Source: Magnetospirillum moscoviense
GTDB taxonomy: Bacteria; Pseudomonadota; Alphaproteobacteria; Rhodospirillales; Magnetospirillaceae
DNA length: 52,409 nt
Direction of reading: 5' to 3'
Assembly: GCF_001650635.1 (NCBI RefSeq)
Contig: NZ_LWQU01000126.1
Coordinates: forward strand, 1 to 52,409
How positions within the stretch are numbered: position 1 is the stretch's first letter; each line of letters starts with the position of its first letter. Shown in pieces: positions 1-8,648 of the stretch. Below the pieces are notes generated by a model that saw only the letters and a list, made by a program, of their open reading frames with translations, searched no databases and was not told the DNA's origin. The position numbers were made by a program, and so were the translations under genes.

Positions 1-59
1 TCAATGGACGGCGGCAATAAGAAGCCGGTGTCGCGGTCAATCTGGCGGAAGTTGCTCAT
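1..59 (-). CDS. IS1182-like transposase, N-terminal 19 codons (partial)
   Basis: An ATG at 57-59 on the minus strand opens a frame that runs off the window edge. It reads MSNFRQIDRDTGFLLPPSI and continues. This opening is characteristic of IS1182-family DDE transposases, which begin with a short polar segment and then a 'FLLPPS' motif before the DNA-binding part. Only 19 complete residues are present, so the family call rests on that motif and on the inverted-repeat-like sequence upstream. Confidence 0.65.
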   Translation of the reverse strand, partial: MSNFRQIDRDTGFLLPPSI

Positions 60-146
60 GCCGGGGGATATCCATCAACGGGCGATCTGTTGTGCCCACG
101 ATTCTGCCATGTCCCCGGCGTCAGGTTAAGTCCGACAGGCTGCTAG
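1..146 (-). mobile_element. IS1182-like insertion sequence, one end only
   Basis: The left window edge cuts an insertion sequence. Its transposase reads leftward out of the window from position 59. The outer end appears to lie at about 126-146, where the sequence TAAGTCCGACAGGCTGCTAG resembles terminal inverted repeats I remember for IS1182-type elements. The exact boundary and any target duplication cannot be fixed, because the other end is outside the window. The 66 bp between the transposase start and this repeat hold no gene. Confidence 0.6.
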
Positions 147-157
147 AGTCTTATGTT

Positions 158-208
158 CGGCCCGTGCCGGGCCGCTCTGGCTCGTCGCGTGTTCACGCTT
201 GGCGTGAA
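158..208. other. Two small hairpins between the IS end and the GT-C gene
   Basis: Two inverted repeats lie downstream of the membrane-protein gene that ends at 215. One has 7-bp arms at 158-164 and 168-174 (CGGCCCG). The other has 7-bp arms at 192-198 and 202-208 (TTCACGC/GCGTGAA). Neither is followed by a T-run on the minus strand, so a terminator role is only a guess. Confidence 0.25.
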
Positions 209-214
209 AACGCT

Positions 215-1912
215 CTAATCGAGACTGGGGGCCCGGTCCTGCCGGGGCACGAACCCATAAAGGATTCCCGCCACGCGGGAATAATCCGGAAGTGGGTCTG
301 CGCACAATTTCGCCAACACCGCCCGGCGTCCGACATCGGTGACGCCGCAGACAAACCGCGAAGCCAGGAAGTCCTTGGCCAAGCCGTCGGCCAGCGTCCG
401 GCTGGTCACCACATGGCGGACCTCGGCGCGTTCGACGTTTTCCTTGAACCGGGCGATCATCCGGGCCTCTTGTTCGCTGCCGACGGGCGGCGTGGTGTGG
501 CCGGCCAGAACCACCATCGCCGGCAGCAGCGGCGCCTTGTCGGCGAACACGTAATAGTGATTGGGCATGCCCAGGACGAAGACGTTGCCGGGCACCGACC
601 GCATGGCGGTGACGACATCGCGAATTTCTTCGGCCAGATGTGGGGCGTCGCGCACTGGAATCCAGCGGAGATAGCGGAACGCGTCAATGCCGACCGAACC
701 GCGCGGCTGGGTTTCGCCCAGTTGCAGCTGAAGATCGAAGATCAGGCGCGGCTTGCCGACCACCCGCTGATATTCCTTGGCATCCATCGCCACGGTCGCC
801 GTCAATGCCACCGCCAGCAGGCGCAAGGCGGTGGTGGCCGATTCTCCGTGAAGCGGCCCGGTGGCGCGGACCGCCGCGGCAATTGCGGCATGCAGAAGGG
901 CGACCGCCGGGACCACCAGGGTCACATGGGCCGGCCACGGCTGGGCGATGGTGCTGAGATGGAACACCGTCACCGCCCAGAATGATACTCCCAGCAGCAC
1001 CGGCAGGATCAGTCGGCGATAGCCCCGGCCACCGTCGAACAATTGGTCGCGCCGCAGCCACAGCAGGGCCACCCCCGCCGCCATCAGGCCGTAAAGCAGG
1101 TTGAAGGTTCCCAGATGGGTGTAGGTGGCCAGCTTGGAATAAGCGAAACTGCCCTCGCCGCCGACACGCCCCGACCCCGCCAGCAAGGGCAGCTTGACCG
1201 CGTAATAGCCCAGATTGGCCAGAAAGCCGGAATGGGCCAGTTCGATGAGCCCAAAGACGGCCGCCAGCACCAACACCGTGCCGAGGCCGGCCAGCAACGC
1301 GGCCAATCGCCCAGGACCGGTCAGGCCGAAGAACATCGCCAACAGCGGGATCGCGTACAGCACCGTCGGGTTGAGCTTCGACAGCAAGGTGGCGACGACG
1401 GCGAGCGTCACGCCGACATAGAGCGCGCCGACCCGGCCCGGCCGGTCGCTCTTCAAGGCGGCGGCCTGCAGCACCAGCGCCACCATCAGGAACAGGAAGC
1501 TGGGTTTGTCCGGGGTGCCGTAGCCGATCGGCGCGTAATAGGTTACGGCGGCGGCGGTGGCATAGACATAGGCCGCCACCGGGCCAAGGCCGAAATGCCG
1601 AAACAGGCGATAAGCCAGCACGGCGAAAAGACCGTTGGTCAATCCGGCATGAAGCGCGGAGACGTGCCAACCGGTACCGAACAGGCGCATGAAGCCGCCC
1701 TCGATCACCGCCGGCAACACCGCGTAGGACGAGCTCCAGTCGATGTACGGCCACAGGCCTTTGGCGACCATGTAGCCGCCGTAATAGACCGGGTCGCTGT
1801 CGAAGGTGAAGCCCGACAGGCCGTTATTCACCGTCAGGGCGACGGCGGCGGCGAACAGGGCCAGAAGGGCTGCCGCCCGCCCCAATCCGGCGACGGAAAG
1901 GCCGCCGCGCAT
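215..1912 (-). CDS. GT-C-like polytopic membrane protein (putative glycosyltransferase)
   Basis: This is a 565-residue protein with about ten hydrophobic helices in its first 370 residues, then a soluble C-terminal part of about 190 residues. The first helix (about 10-28) is followed by a loop carrying an acidic DSD motif near residues 38-40. That is where GT-C enzymes of the GT39/PMT type place catalytic acidic residues facing the periplasm. This suggests transfer of a sugar from a polyprenyl-phosphate donor, but no closer family was recognised. The start codon lies 3 nt after the stop of the upstream E1 beta gene, so it is probably translationally coupled to the E1 pair. The alternative is a hypothetical membrane protein with no transferase activity. 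Confidence 0.6.
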   Translation of the reverse strand: MRGGLSVAGLGRAAALLALFAAAVALTVNNGLSGFTFDSDPVYYGGYMVAKGLWPYIDWSSSYAVLPAVIEGGFMRLFGTGWHVSALHAGLTNGLFAVLAYRLFRHFGLGPVAAYVYATAAAVTYYAPIGYGTPDKPSFLFLMVALVLQAAALKSDRPGRVGALYVGVTLAVVATLLSKLNPTVLYAIPLLAMFFGLTGPGRLAALLAGLGTVLVLAAVFGLIELAHSGFLANLGYYAVKLPLLAGSGRVGGEGSFAYSKLATYTHLGTFNLLYGLMAAGVALLWLRRDQLFDGGRGYRRLILPVLLGVSFWAVTVFHLSTIAQPWPAHVTLVVPAVALLHAAIAAAVRATGPLHGESATTALRLLAVALTATVAMDAKEYQRVVGKPRLIFDLQLQLGETQPRGSVGIDAFRYLRWIPVRDAPHLAEEIRDVVTAMRSVPGNVFVLGMPNHYYVFADKAPLLPAMVVLAGHTTPPVGSEQEARMIARFKENVERAEVRHVVTSRTLADGLAKDFLASRFVCGVTDVGRRAVLAKLCADPLPDYSRVAGILYGFVPRQDRAPSLD

Positions 1913-1915
1913 CGA

Positions 1916-2983
1916 CTAAAACGGCCCCTTGAACTGCACCTGATAGGCCAGCTTGGTCCGGTCGGGGCTGGGCGCCCAATCGGGCTGGTCGGGCCGGGCC
2001 AGTTTCCAGGCCGCCTGGGCGATGGTGCCGGGATTGGGATAGAACTCGGCCTCCAGCCACGGGCTGGTCGGGCAGGTGGTGGCGGCGAAGCCCATGCGCT
2101 GGACCCGGATGCCGGCCTCGGGGCCGACGCTTTCCAGCACGGCGGCGACGATTTCCGCCGAGGCACCGCACATTTCCCAGCCATTGTCGACCACCAGCAA
2201 GCGCTTGGTGCGCTTGGCCGATGCCGCGATGGTGTCGATGTCCAAGGGCTTCAGCCAGATCGGATCGATCACTTCCGCCTGCACGCCGGCCTCGGCCAGC
2301 AGTTCGGCGGCGCGAATGGCTTCCTGCGCCATGTTGGAAATGCCGACGATGGTGACGTCGTCGCCATGGGTGCAGATGCGCGCCTTGCCCGGCTCGACGG
2401 TGAAGGGGGCGGCCGGCACATCGGTCTCGGTGCCGTACAGTAGGCGATGTTCCATGAACACCACCGGATTGTCGTCGCGGATGGCGGCGATCATGCAGCC
2501 CTTGGCGTCGTGGGCGTTGCTGGGGGCGGCGACCTTCAGGCCGGGGACATGCATGAACATCGAATGCAGGCCCTGGCTGTGCTGGGCGCCCTGGCCCCAC
2601 GATTTGCCGATCATCGAGCGCACCACCAGCGGCACCTTCACCTGTCCGCCCCACATGTAACTGGCCTTGGCGGCGATGTTGACCAACTGGTTCATGCACA
2701 GCAGCATGAAATCCATGCGGATATGGACGTGGATCGGCCGCATGCCGGCCATGGCGGCGCCGATGGCGATGCCGGTCATGGCATCTTCCGACAAGGGCGT
2801 GGTGAACACCCGGTCCGATCCGAACTTCTGCAAAAGGCCGCGGGTCGAACCCTGGATCGACTTGTGGTCATCGACGTCGAGACCGAACACGAAGACCCGC
2901 TCGTCGCGGTCCATCTCCTGCTCGACCGCCTCGCGCAGCGCGTCGACGTATTTCAGCGGGCGGGGGGCGTCAGGCGTAGACAT
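1916..2983 (-). CDS. TPP-dependent 2-oxo acid dehydrogenase-type E1 component, beta subunit
   Basis: A 355-residue protein with the transketolase pyrimidine-binding and C-terminal domains of PdhB/BkdB-type E1 beta. Visible hallmarks are TTPLSED at about 61-67, holding the Glu that activates the TPP pyrimidine, then GIAIGAAMAG, GAQHSQ and PNPGTIA-like C-terminal elements. The ATG at 2983 overlaps the E1 alpha stop by 14 bp. It was chosen because the product then begins with the usual short lead into the KYVDALREA helix. No E2 or E3 gene is nearby, so a pyruvate dehydrogenase role is doubtful. Stand-alone E1 pairs next to sugar genes can add a two-carbon unit to a sugar, as proposed for AviB1/AviB2 of avilamycin. 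That role here is inference. Confidence 0.85.
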   Translation of the reverse strand: MSTPDAPRPLKYVDALREAVEQEMDRDERVFVFGLDVDDHKSIQGSTRGLLQKFGSDRVFTTPLSEDAMTGIAIGAAMAGMRPIHVHIRMDFMLLCMNQLVNIAAKASYMWGGQVKVPLVVRSMIGKSWGQGAQHSQGLHSMFMHVPGLKVAAPSNAHDAKGCMIAAIRDDNPVVFMEHRLLYGTETDVPAAPFTVEPGKARICTHGDDVTIVGISNMAQEAIRAAELLAEAGVQAEVIDPIWLKPLDIDTIAASAKRTKRLLVVDNGWEMCGASAEIVAAVLESVGPEAGIRVQRMGFAATTCPTSPWLEAEFYPNPGTIAQAAWKLARPDQPDWAPSPDRTKLAYQVQFKGPF

Positions 2984-3932
2984 CGGAAAACACTTCCTTG
3001 GCGGCGGGGATGGGGCTTTCCTCGGCGAAACGCACCGCGTCGGCGATTTCCGTCTCGATTTCGGAATCGATGCGGGCGCGGGCGGCGTCATCGACCATGG
3101 CGGCCAGACGCTCGACCTGATCGGTGCGCTTCCACGGCACCACCTCGTCTTCGAAGCGATAGCCCTGGTCGTAATCCTCGTTGGGGCCGACATGCTCGCG
3201 CCAGCGGTAGACCTTGGCCTCGATCAGGGCCGGGCCGCCGCCCTTGCGCATGCGGCGCACCACATCCTCGGCGATGCGGCGGATGGCGAAGACGTCGCCG
3301 TCATCGACACGATGCGCCGGCACCCCCAGCGATTCCGCCACCGAGCAGATCTCGTCCGGCTTGGCGCGGCGCTTGGCGATCGGCTCGTGGATGGCATAGC
3401 CGTTATTCTCGCAGATGAACAAGATCGGCAAGGCGTGCAGGGCGGCGAAGTTCAGCGTCTCGTAGAAGCAGCCTTCCTCCGAGGCGCCGTCGCCGAAGAA
3501 CACCGCCACCACATGGCCGGCATGGGCGCGCTTGGCGGCCAGGGCATAGCCGGCGGCCACCGGAATCTGCGTCGCCACCACCGCCGACGAGCCCATCACC
3601 CCGGCCGAGACGTCGATGACATGCATCGAGCCGCCCTTGCCGCGGCAGCAGCCGGTGTCCTTGCCGTACATCTCGGCCATCATCGCCGGCATCGAGCCGC
3701 CCTTGGCCAGATACATGGCGTGGCTGCGGTACGAACCGCCGACCCAGTCGCCGGCGCCCAGCACGTCGCACACCGCGACCGACACCTGTTCCTGGCCGAT
3801 GGCCAGATGGACCGGGCTCTTGATCTTGTCGGACGGATAGATCTCGGCCGTGACTTCCTCGAACCTGCGGATGCGCTTGAGCGACCGGTACAGGCGGGAG
3901 ACATCGGCAGGGGACAGGTTGGGTTCGGTCAC
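2970..3932 (-). CDS. TPP-dependent 2-oxo acid dehydrogenase-type E1 component, alpha subunit
   Basis: A 320-residue E1 alpha. It carries RSH at about 69-71, the GKGGSMH stretch at about 98-104, and the TPP/Mg motif GDGASEEG (147 onward) ending in ENN at 175-177. It should pair with the beta subunit encoded just downstream to decarboxylate a 2-oxo acid and pass on a hydroxyalkyl or acyl unit. The GTG at 3932, with AAGG about 6 nt upstream, was preferred. A longer frame opens at a TTG at 4016, but that TTG lies in a TTGACA sequence and would add 28 residues unlike the family. Genes run E1 alpha, E1 beta, GT-C membrane protein with overlap or 3-nt spacing. The substrate is unknown. Confidence 0.85.
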   Translation of the reverse strand: MTEPNLSPADVSRLYRSLKRIRRFEEVTAEIYPSDKIKSPVHLAIGQEQVSVAVCDVLGAGDWVGGSYRSHAMYLAKGGSMPAMMAEMYGKDTGCCRGKGGSMHVIDVSAGVMGSSAVVATQIPVAAGYALAAKRAHAGHVVAVFFGDGASEEGCFYETLNFAALHALPILFICENNGYAIHEPIAKRRAKPDEICSVAESLGVPAHRVDDGDVFAIRRIAEDVVRRMRKGGGPALIEAKVYRWREHVGPNEDYDQGYRFEDEVVPWKRTDQVERLAAMVDDAARARIDSEIETEIADAVRFAEESPIPAAKEVFSDVYA

Positions 3933-4033
3933 CGCGACACCTTGGCTGGACGTGGGTTTCGCCGCTATGATCAGCGGGCGACCAGCAAACTTCCCTGCCC
4001 TCTCGAACTTTGTCAAGCAAGGCGTCGAATGCC

Positions 4034-4588
4034 ATGAGCGAACCTGCCCGTTACGTCGTTTACGACCTCGAATACACGTCGTGGCCGGGCTCGTGGGAGC
4101 GCGGCTGGACCGGCCCCGGTGAACATCGCGAGATCGTCCAGATCGGCGCGGTGCGGGTCGAGGCCGCCTTCCGTGAGCTGGAAAGTCTGTGCCTGCTGGT
4201 CCGGCCGCGTATCAATCCGACGCTCAGTTCCTATTTCGTCGAGCTGACCGGCATCAGCCAGGCCGCCCTGGACGGCGAGGGCGTTGACGTGGTGGATGCC
4301 CTGGAAGGCCTGCTGCGCTTCGCCGAGCCCGACCTGCCGCTGGTGGCCAATGGCGGCGACGCCCTGGTCATCGCCGAGAATTGCCGGCTGGCCGGCATCG
4401 CCAACCGCTTCCTTGGCCGGACCCACGACGTCTATCCGCACCTGCTGGCCGCCACCGGCCGGACCCATCTGTTCAGCGCCGACCTACCGAAATTGTTCGA
4501 TCTCGACCCCTGCGGACGCGGCCACGACGCCTTGGCCGATGCCCGCGCCGTCGCCGGAGCCCTGGCCAAAGTACGCTTCCCGACTTGA
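4034..4588 (+). CDS. 3'-5' exonuclease, DEDDh (DnaQ-like) family
   Basis: A 184-residue protein with an RNase T/DnaQ exonuclease fold. The first acidic pair is D11 and E13 in YDLEYT. A central Asp lies in the segment LVANGGDALVI, and the GHDALADARA motif near the C-terminus supplies the final H and D. It should remove nucleotides from 3' ends using two metal ions, but the specific substrate (DNA or RNA) cannot be told. It is transcribed divergently from the E1 operon and 52 bp ahead of the first SDR gene. The ATG at 4034 was chosen over an upstream TTG at 4010 because it starts just before the first beta strand. Confidence 0.8.
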   Translation: MSEPARYVVYDLEYTSWPGSWERGWTGPGEHREIVQIGAVRVEAAFRELESLCLLVRPRINPTLSSYFVELTGISQAALDGEGVDVVDALEGLLRFAEPDLPLVANGGDALVIAENCRLAGIANRFLGRTHDVYPHLLAATGRTHLFSADLPKLFDLDPCGRGHDALADARAVAGALAKVRFPT

Positions 4589-4640
4589 CGGCCCCGGCCG
4601 CACAAGGTGAAGTGACCGTAAACAAGGGCCGGAGGGTCGC

Positions 4641-5642
4641 GTGGAACGGGTTTTCATCACCGGCGGAGCCGGATATTGCGGTTCCCGCCTGGTTCCGCAG
4701 TTGCTGGCGCGCGGCCTGAAGGTCACCGTCTACGACATCCTTTATTTCGGGGATGCCGTCCTGCCCAAGGATCATCCCCACCTGACCGTGATCCGCGGCG
4801 ATATCCGCGATGCGAAGGCCTTCGCCGCGGCCGTCGCCGGACATGACGCCGTGGTCAGTCTGGCCTGCATTTCCAACGATGCCAGTTTCGAGCTGGATGA
4901 ACAGCTGTCCACCACCATCAACCTCGACGCCTTCGAACCGATGGTCAAGGCGGCCAAGGCGGCTGGGGTCAAGCGCTTCGTCTATGCCTCCTCCAGCTCG
5001 GTCTATGGCGTATCCGAGGCGCCCGACGTCACCGAGGACCATCCCCTGCTGCCGCTGACCCTGTACAACAAGTACAAGGGCCTGTGCGAGCCGATCCTCA
5101 ATTCCTATGGCGACGACAATTTCACCGTGGTCACCTTCCGTCCGGCGACGGTCTGCGGCTATGCGTCGCGGCTGCGCCTGGACCTGTCGGTCAATATCCT
5201 GACCAACCACGCCGTGACCAACAACAAGATCACCGTGTTCGGCGGCAGCCAGTTGCGCCCCAATCTGCATATCCAGGATTACTGCGACGCCGTCGAGCTG
5301 CTGCTGACCGCGCCCCGCGACAAGGTGCACAGGAACGTCTTCAATATCGGCTTCCAGAACATGTCGATCATGGAGATCGCTCGGCTGGTCAAGCGCGTGG
5401 TCGAAGCCGAGTTCCCCGACAAGGCTCCCATCGATATCGTCACCACGCCGTCCGACGATATCCGCTCGTACCACATCAATTCCGACAAGGTTCGCCGCGA
5501 GTTTGGTTTCACGCCGCGTTTCACTATCGAGGACGCGGTTCGCGAGTTGTGCCAGGCCTTCCGCGACGGCAATATCCCGGACAGCATGACCGACGACTGG
5601 TACTACAATATCCGCACCATGAAGAAGTTGGCCGTCACATGA
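4641..5642 (+). CDS. NAD-dependent epimerase/dehydratase (extended SDR)
   Basis: A 333-residue extended short-chain dehydrogenase. It has the Rossmann motif GGAGYCGS at about 8-15, a Ser-rich active-site strand YASSSSVYG around 115-123, and the catalytic YNKYK at 142-146. Such enzymes epimerise, dehydrate or oxidise nucleotide sugars using NAD(P). The sugar is not identifiable. The GTG start at 4641 has a good ribosome site (GGAGGG, about 6 nt upstream). Its stop overlaps the start of the next SDR gene in an ATGA, so the two are translationally coupled and probably act in consecutive steps. Confidence 0.85.
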   Translation: MERVFITGGAGYCGSRLVPQLLARGLKVTVYDILYFGDAVLPKDHPHLTVIRGDIRDAKAFAAAVAGHDAVVSLACISNDASFELDEQLSTTINLDAFEPMVKAAKAAGVKRFVYASSSSVYGVSEAPDVTEDHPLLPLTLYNKYKGLCEPILNSYGDDNFTVVTFRPATVCGYASRLRLDLSVNILTNHAVTNNKITVFGGSQLRPNLHIQDYCDAVELLLTAPRDKVHRNVFNIGFQNMSIMEIARLVKRVVEAEFPDKAPIDIVTTPSDDIRSYHINSDKVRREFGFTPRFTIEDAVRELCQAFRDGNIPDSMTDDWYYNIRTMKKLAVT

Positions 5643-6625
5643 GCACACGCCCCCTGGCCGTCGTTACCGGCGGCGCCGGTTTCATCGGCAGCCACATGGT
5701 CGATCTGCTGGTCGACAAAGGTTTTCGCGTCCATGTCATCGACACCCTGGTGGGGGGGCGCGAGGCCAATCTGGCCCATCACGGCTCCGACGTGGTGCTG
5801 GACACCACCGACATCCGCGATCTTGAACCCAGCTCGCCGCTTTTTGCCGGCGCCCGCTTCGTCTTTCACTTCGCCGGCATCGGCGACATCGTCCCCAGCA
5901 TGGAGATGCCGGTCGATTACATGACCGCCAACGTCATGGGCACGGTCAAGGTGCTGGAATGCGCCCGCGCCGCCGCGGTGGAAAAGCTGGTCTACGCCGC
6001 GTCATCGTCCTGTTACGGCTTGGCGGCGACCCCAACGCCCGAGGATCACCCGATCCGGCCGCAATATCCCTATGCCTTGTCGAAGAACATGGGCGAGCAG
6101 GCTTGCCTGCATTGGCATTCATGCTACCGCACGCCGGTCAATTCCATCCGCATCTTCAACGCCTACGGCACGCGCTCGCGGACGTCGGGGGCCTATGGCG
6201 CGGTTTTCGGGGTTTTCCTGAAACAGAAGCTGGCCGGCAAGCCGTTCACCGTGGTCGGAGACGGCACCCAGACCCGCGACTTCCTTTATGTCACCGATGT
6301 CGCCCGTGCGTTCTGGGCGGCCGCCGACACCGCCCTGACCGGGCAAGTGTGGAATGTCGGGGCCGGCAAGCCGCAATCGGTCAACCGTCTGGTGGAACTG
6401 CTGGGCGGCGAGGCCATTCATATCCCCAAGCGCCCCGGCGAGCCCGATTGCACCTGGGCCGATATCGGCAAGATCACCCGTGACCTGGGCTGGCAGCCGG
6501 AAATCAGCTTCGAGGAGGGCGTGGCCAAAGTCGTGGCCGCCATCGATTACTGGCGCGAGGCCCCGCTCTGGGACCCGGCCTCGATCTCGAAAGCGACCGA
6601 AACCTGGTTCAAATACCTGGGCTGA
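5639..6625 (+). CDS. NAD-dependent nucleotide-sugar epimerase (extended SDR)
   Basis: A 328-residue extended SDR related to UDP-glucose/UDP-glucuronate 4-epimerases. It carries GGAGFIGS at 11-18, a Ser-rich AASSSCYG strand near 120-127, and YALSK at 145-149 as the catalytic Tyr/Lys pair. A GDGTQTRDFLYV segment, typical of the sugar-nucleotide binding half, follows. The ATG at 5639 overlaps the previous stop by 4 nt. The stop lies directly against the stop of the convergent carbamoyltransferase at 6626, sharing the palindrome TGATCA. The exact sugar is unknown. Confidence 0.85.
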   Translation: MSTRPLAVVTGGAGFIGSHMVDLLVDKGFRVHVIDTLVGGREANLAHHGSDVVLDTTDIRDLEPSSPLFAGARFVFHFAGIGDIVPSMEMPVDYMTANVMGTVKVLECARAAAVEKLVYAASSSCYGLAATPTPEDHPIRPQYPYALSKNMGEQACLHWHSCYRTPVNSIRIFNAYGTRSRTSGAYGAVFGVFLKQKLAGKPFTVVGDGTQTRDFLYVTDVARAFWAAADTALTGQVWNVGAGKPQSVNRLVELLGGEAIHIPKRPGEPDCTWADIGKITRDLGWQPEISFEEGVAKVVAAIDYWREAPLWDPASISKATETWFKYLG

Positions 6626-8467
6626 TCAATCCAGCTCGAAGGCGTTCTTGTAATCGAGCTTCAGGGCCGGGTCCTGGTCTTCCTTCCTGAGGAAGCAATT
6701 GCCCACCGTCAGGACCTCGATCTCGCTGCCCATGAAGCAGCGGAAGGCGTCTTCCGGCGAGCACACGATCGGCTCGCCGCGCACGTTGAAGCTGGTATTG
6801 ACCACCACCGGGCAGCCGGTCTTGCCCTTGAACGCCGAAATCAGCGCGTGGTAACGCGGATTGGTATCGGCATGCACCGTCTGGATGCGGGCCGAGTAAT
6901 CGACATGGGTGATGGCCGGCAGGCTGGAGCGCGGCACGTTCAGCTTGTCGATGCCGAACAGGGCCTGTTCTTCCTGGGTCATGGCGCGGCGATGCTTTTC
7001 GGCCACCGGGGCGACCAGCAGCATGTAGGGCGAATCGCCGTCCAGCTCGAACCAATCGGCGACGTCCTCGCGCAGCACGCTGGGGGCGAATGGACGGAAG
7101 CTTTCGCGGTACTTCACCTTCAGATTCAGCACCTTCTGCATGGTCGGCGAACGGGGATCGCCCAGAATCGAGCGGCCGCCCAGGGCGCGCGGCCCGAATT
7201 CCATGCGGCCCTGCATCCAGCCCACCGCCTTTTCGTCGGCCAGGGCCTGCGCGGTCTGTTCGATCAATTGATCGTCGGAGAGCACGGTGAACTTGGCGCC
7301 GGCGGCGGTCAGGCGGGCCTCGATGTCGGCCTGCTCGAACACCGGGCCGAGATACGAGCCCTTCATGGCATCCTTGCCGCCGCCCGTTACCGTGCGCGGC
7401 TGGCCCTTGTGGATATGGTAGCCGGCCAAAGCCGCCCCCAGGGCGCCACCGGCATCGCCGGCCGCCGGCTGGATCCAGATATTGTCGAAGATGCCTTCGC
7501 GCAGCACCTTGCCGTTGGCGACGCAATTGAGCGCGACACCGCCGGCCAGGCACAGATTCTTGGCGCCGGTATCCTTGCGGATGGCGCGCGCCAGCTTCAG
7601 CACCACATGCTCGGTCACCGCCTGCACCGAGGCGGCGATATCCATGTGGAACTGGGTCAGCGGGTCCTTGTCGGCCTGGCGCACCTTCTGCCCGAACAGG
7701 CCAGCGAACTTGTCGTTGGTCATGGTCAGGCCGGTGCAATAGTCGAAATAGGACTGGTCCAGCCAGAAGCTGCCGTCATCCTTGACGTCGATGACCTTGT
7801 CGAGGATCAGCTGGGTGTATTTCGGCTCGCCGTAAGGAGCCAAGCCCATCACCTTGTATTCGCCGGAATTGACCTTGAAGCCGGTATAATAGGTGAAGGC
7901 CGAATAAAGCAGGCCCAGCGAGTGCGGGAAGTGCAGTTCCTTGTGGATTTCAAGGCGGTTGCCCGACCCGAAGGCCAGCGAGGTGGTGGTCCACTCGCCG
8001 ACACCGTCCATGGTCAGCACGGCGGCGTCCTCGAACGGGCTGGGGAAGAAGGCCGACGCAGCGTGGCTCAGATGGTGCTCGGCGAACAGGAACTTGTTCA
8101 TCCAGTCGAAATCGGGGTCGAACTTCTGGAAGTCCCGCCGCAGCATGTCCTTCTGGAACAGCTTTTCCTTCAGCCACACCGGAATGGCGGTCTTGAACGA
8201 GGTGAAGCCCTTCGGCGCGAAGGACATATAGGTTTCCAGCAAACGCTCGAACTTCAGGAACGGCTTGTCGTAGAAAACCACGTAATCGATGTCGCCCAGA
8301 GCACAGCCGGCCTCGGCCAGGCAATAGCGCACCGCATTCTCGGGGAAGCGGGCGTCGTGCTTCTTGCGGGTGAAGCGCTCTTCCTGGGCGGCGGCGACGA
8401 TACGGCCATCCTCGATCAGCGCCGCCGCGCTGTCGTGATACAGCGCCGAAATGCCCAGAATCCGCAC
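6626..8467 (-). CDS. Carbamoyltransferase, NodU/CmcH (Kae1-like) family
   Basis: A 613-residue enzyme that should transfer a carbamoyl group from carbamoyl phosphate, through an adenylated intermediate, to a hydroxyl on a sugar or secondary metabolite. The N-terminal Kae1-like domain starts MRILGISALYHDSAA and carries the metal-binding HHLSHAASAF near residues 130-140 and a following DGVGEW. The C-terminal carbamoyl-phosphate-binding domain has GRMEFGPRALGGRSIL and FRPFAPSVL. Length is normal for the family. The GTG start has GAGG upstream. It is the last gene of a compact cassette behind the DUF5989 and SxtJ genes. The acceptor is unknown. Confidence 0.9.
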   Translation of the reverse strand: MRILGISALYHDSAAALIEDGRIVAAAQEERFTRKKHDARFPENAVRYCLAEAGCALGDIDYVVFYDKPFLKFERLLETYMSFAPKGFTSFKTAIPVWLKEKLFQKDMLRRDFQKFDPDFDWMNKFLFAEHHLSHAASAFFPSPFEDAAVLTMDGVGEWTTTSLAFGSGNRLEIHKELHFPHSLGLLYSAFTYYTGFKVNSGEYKVMGLAPYGEPKYTQLILDKVIDVKDDGSFWLDQSYFDYCTGLTMTNDKFAGLFGQKVRQADKDPLTQFHMDIAASVQAVTEHVVLKLARAIRKDTGAKNLCLAGGVALNCVANGKVLREGIFDNIWIQPAAGDAGGALGAALAGYHIHKGQPRTVTGGGKDAMKGSYLGPVFEQADIEARLTAAGAKFTVLSDDQLIEQTAQALADEKAVGWMQGRMEFGPRALGGRSILGDPRSPTMQKVLNLKVKYRESFRPFAPSVLREDVADWFELDGDSPYMLLVAPVAEKHRRAMTQEEQALFGIDKLNVPRSSLPAITHVDYSARIQTVHADTNPRYHALISAFKGKTGCPVVVNTSFNVRGEPIVCSPEDAFRCFMGSEIEVLTVGNCFLRKEDQDPALKLDYKNAFELD

Positions 8468-8483
8468 CGTTGGCCTCGCTTCT

Positions 8484-8633
8484 TTAGAACAGGGTGTAGA
8501 TAAAGGGGGCGACCGCCGAGCCCTGGCTCAACACGATCAGACCGCCGAAGATCACCATCATCACCAGGATCGGCAGCAGCCAGTACTTCTTGCGGGCGCG
8601 CAGGAAGGCCCAGAGTTCGAGAAGAAAGCCCAT
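8484..8633 (-). CDS. DUF5989 family small membrane protein
   Basis: A 49-residue protein that begins MGFLLELWAFLRARKKYW and continues with one hydrophobic helix (about 19-37) and a short tail ending IYTLF. The amphipathic N-terminus with a basic RARKKYW patch before the helix is the DUF5989 pattern, usually found beside SxtJ-like proteins and carbamoyltransferases. It lies between those two genes here, with 15-16 nt spacers on each side. It may act as a membrane anchor or partner of the cassette, but no biochemical role is known to me. Confidence 0.8.
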   Translation of the reverse strand: MGFLLELWAFLRARKKYWLLPILVMMVIFGGLIVLSQGSAVAPFIYTLF

Positions 8634-8648
8634 CGGCGTCGGATCCTC

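Noticed and set aside
1043..2443. Long open frame (466 codons) on the plus strand
   Set aside because: Antisense to the GT-C-like and E1 beta genes; low-complexity Gln/His/Gly content and no motifs.
3930..4016. Longer E1 alpha start at TTG 4016
   Set aside because: It is not supported by a ribosome site, adds a segment unlike the family, and the TTG is part of a TTGACA. That TTGACA was in turn rejected as a firm -35 because no -10 box lies at the right distance.
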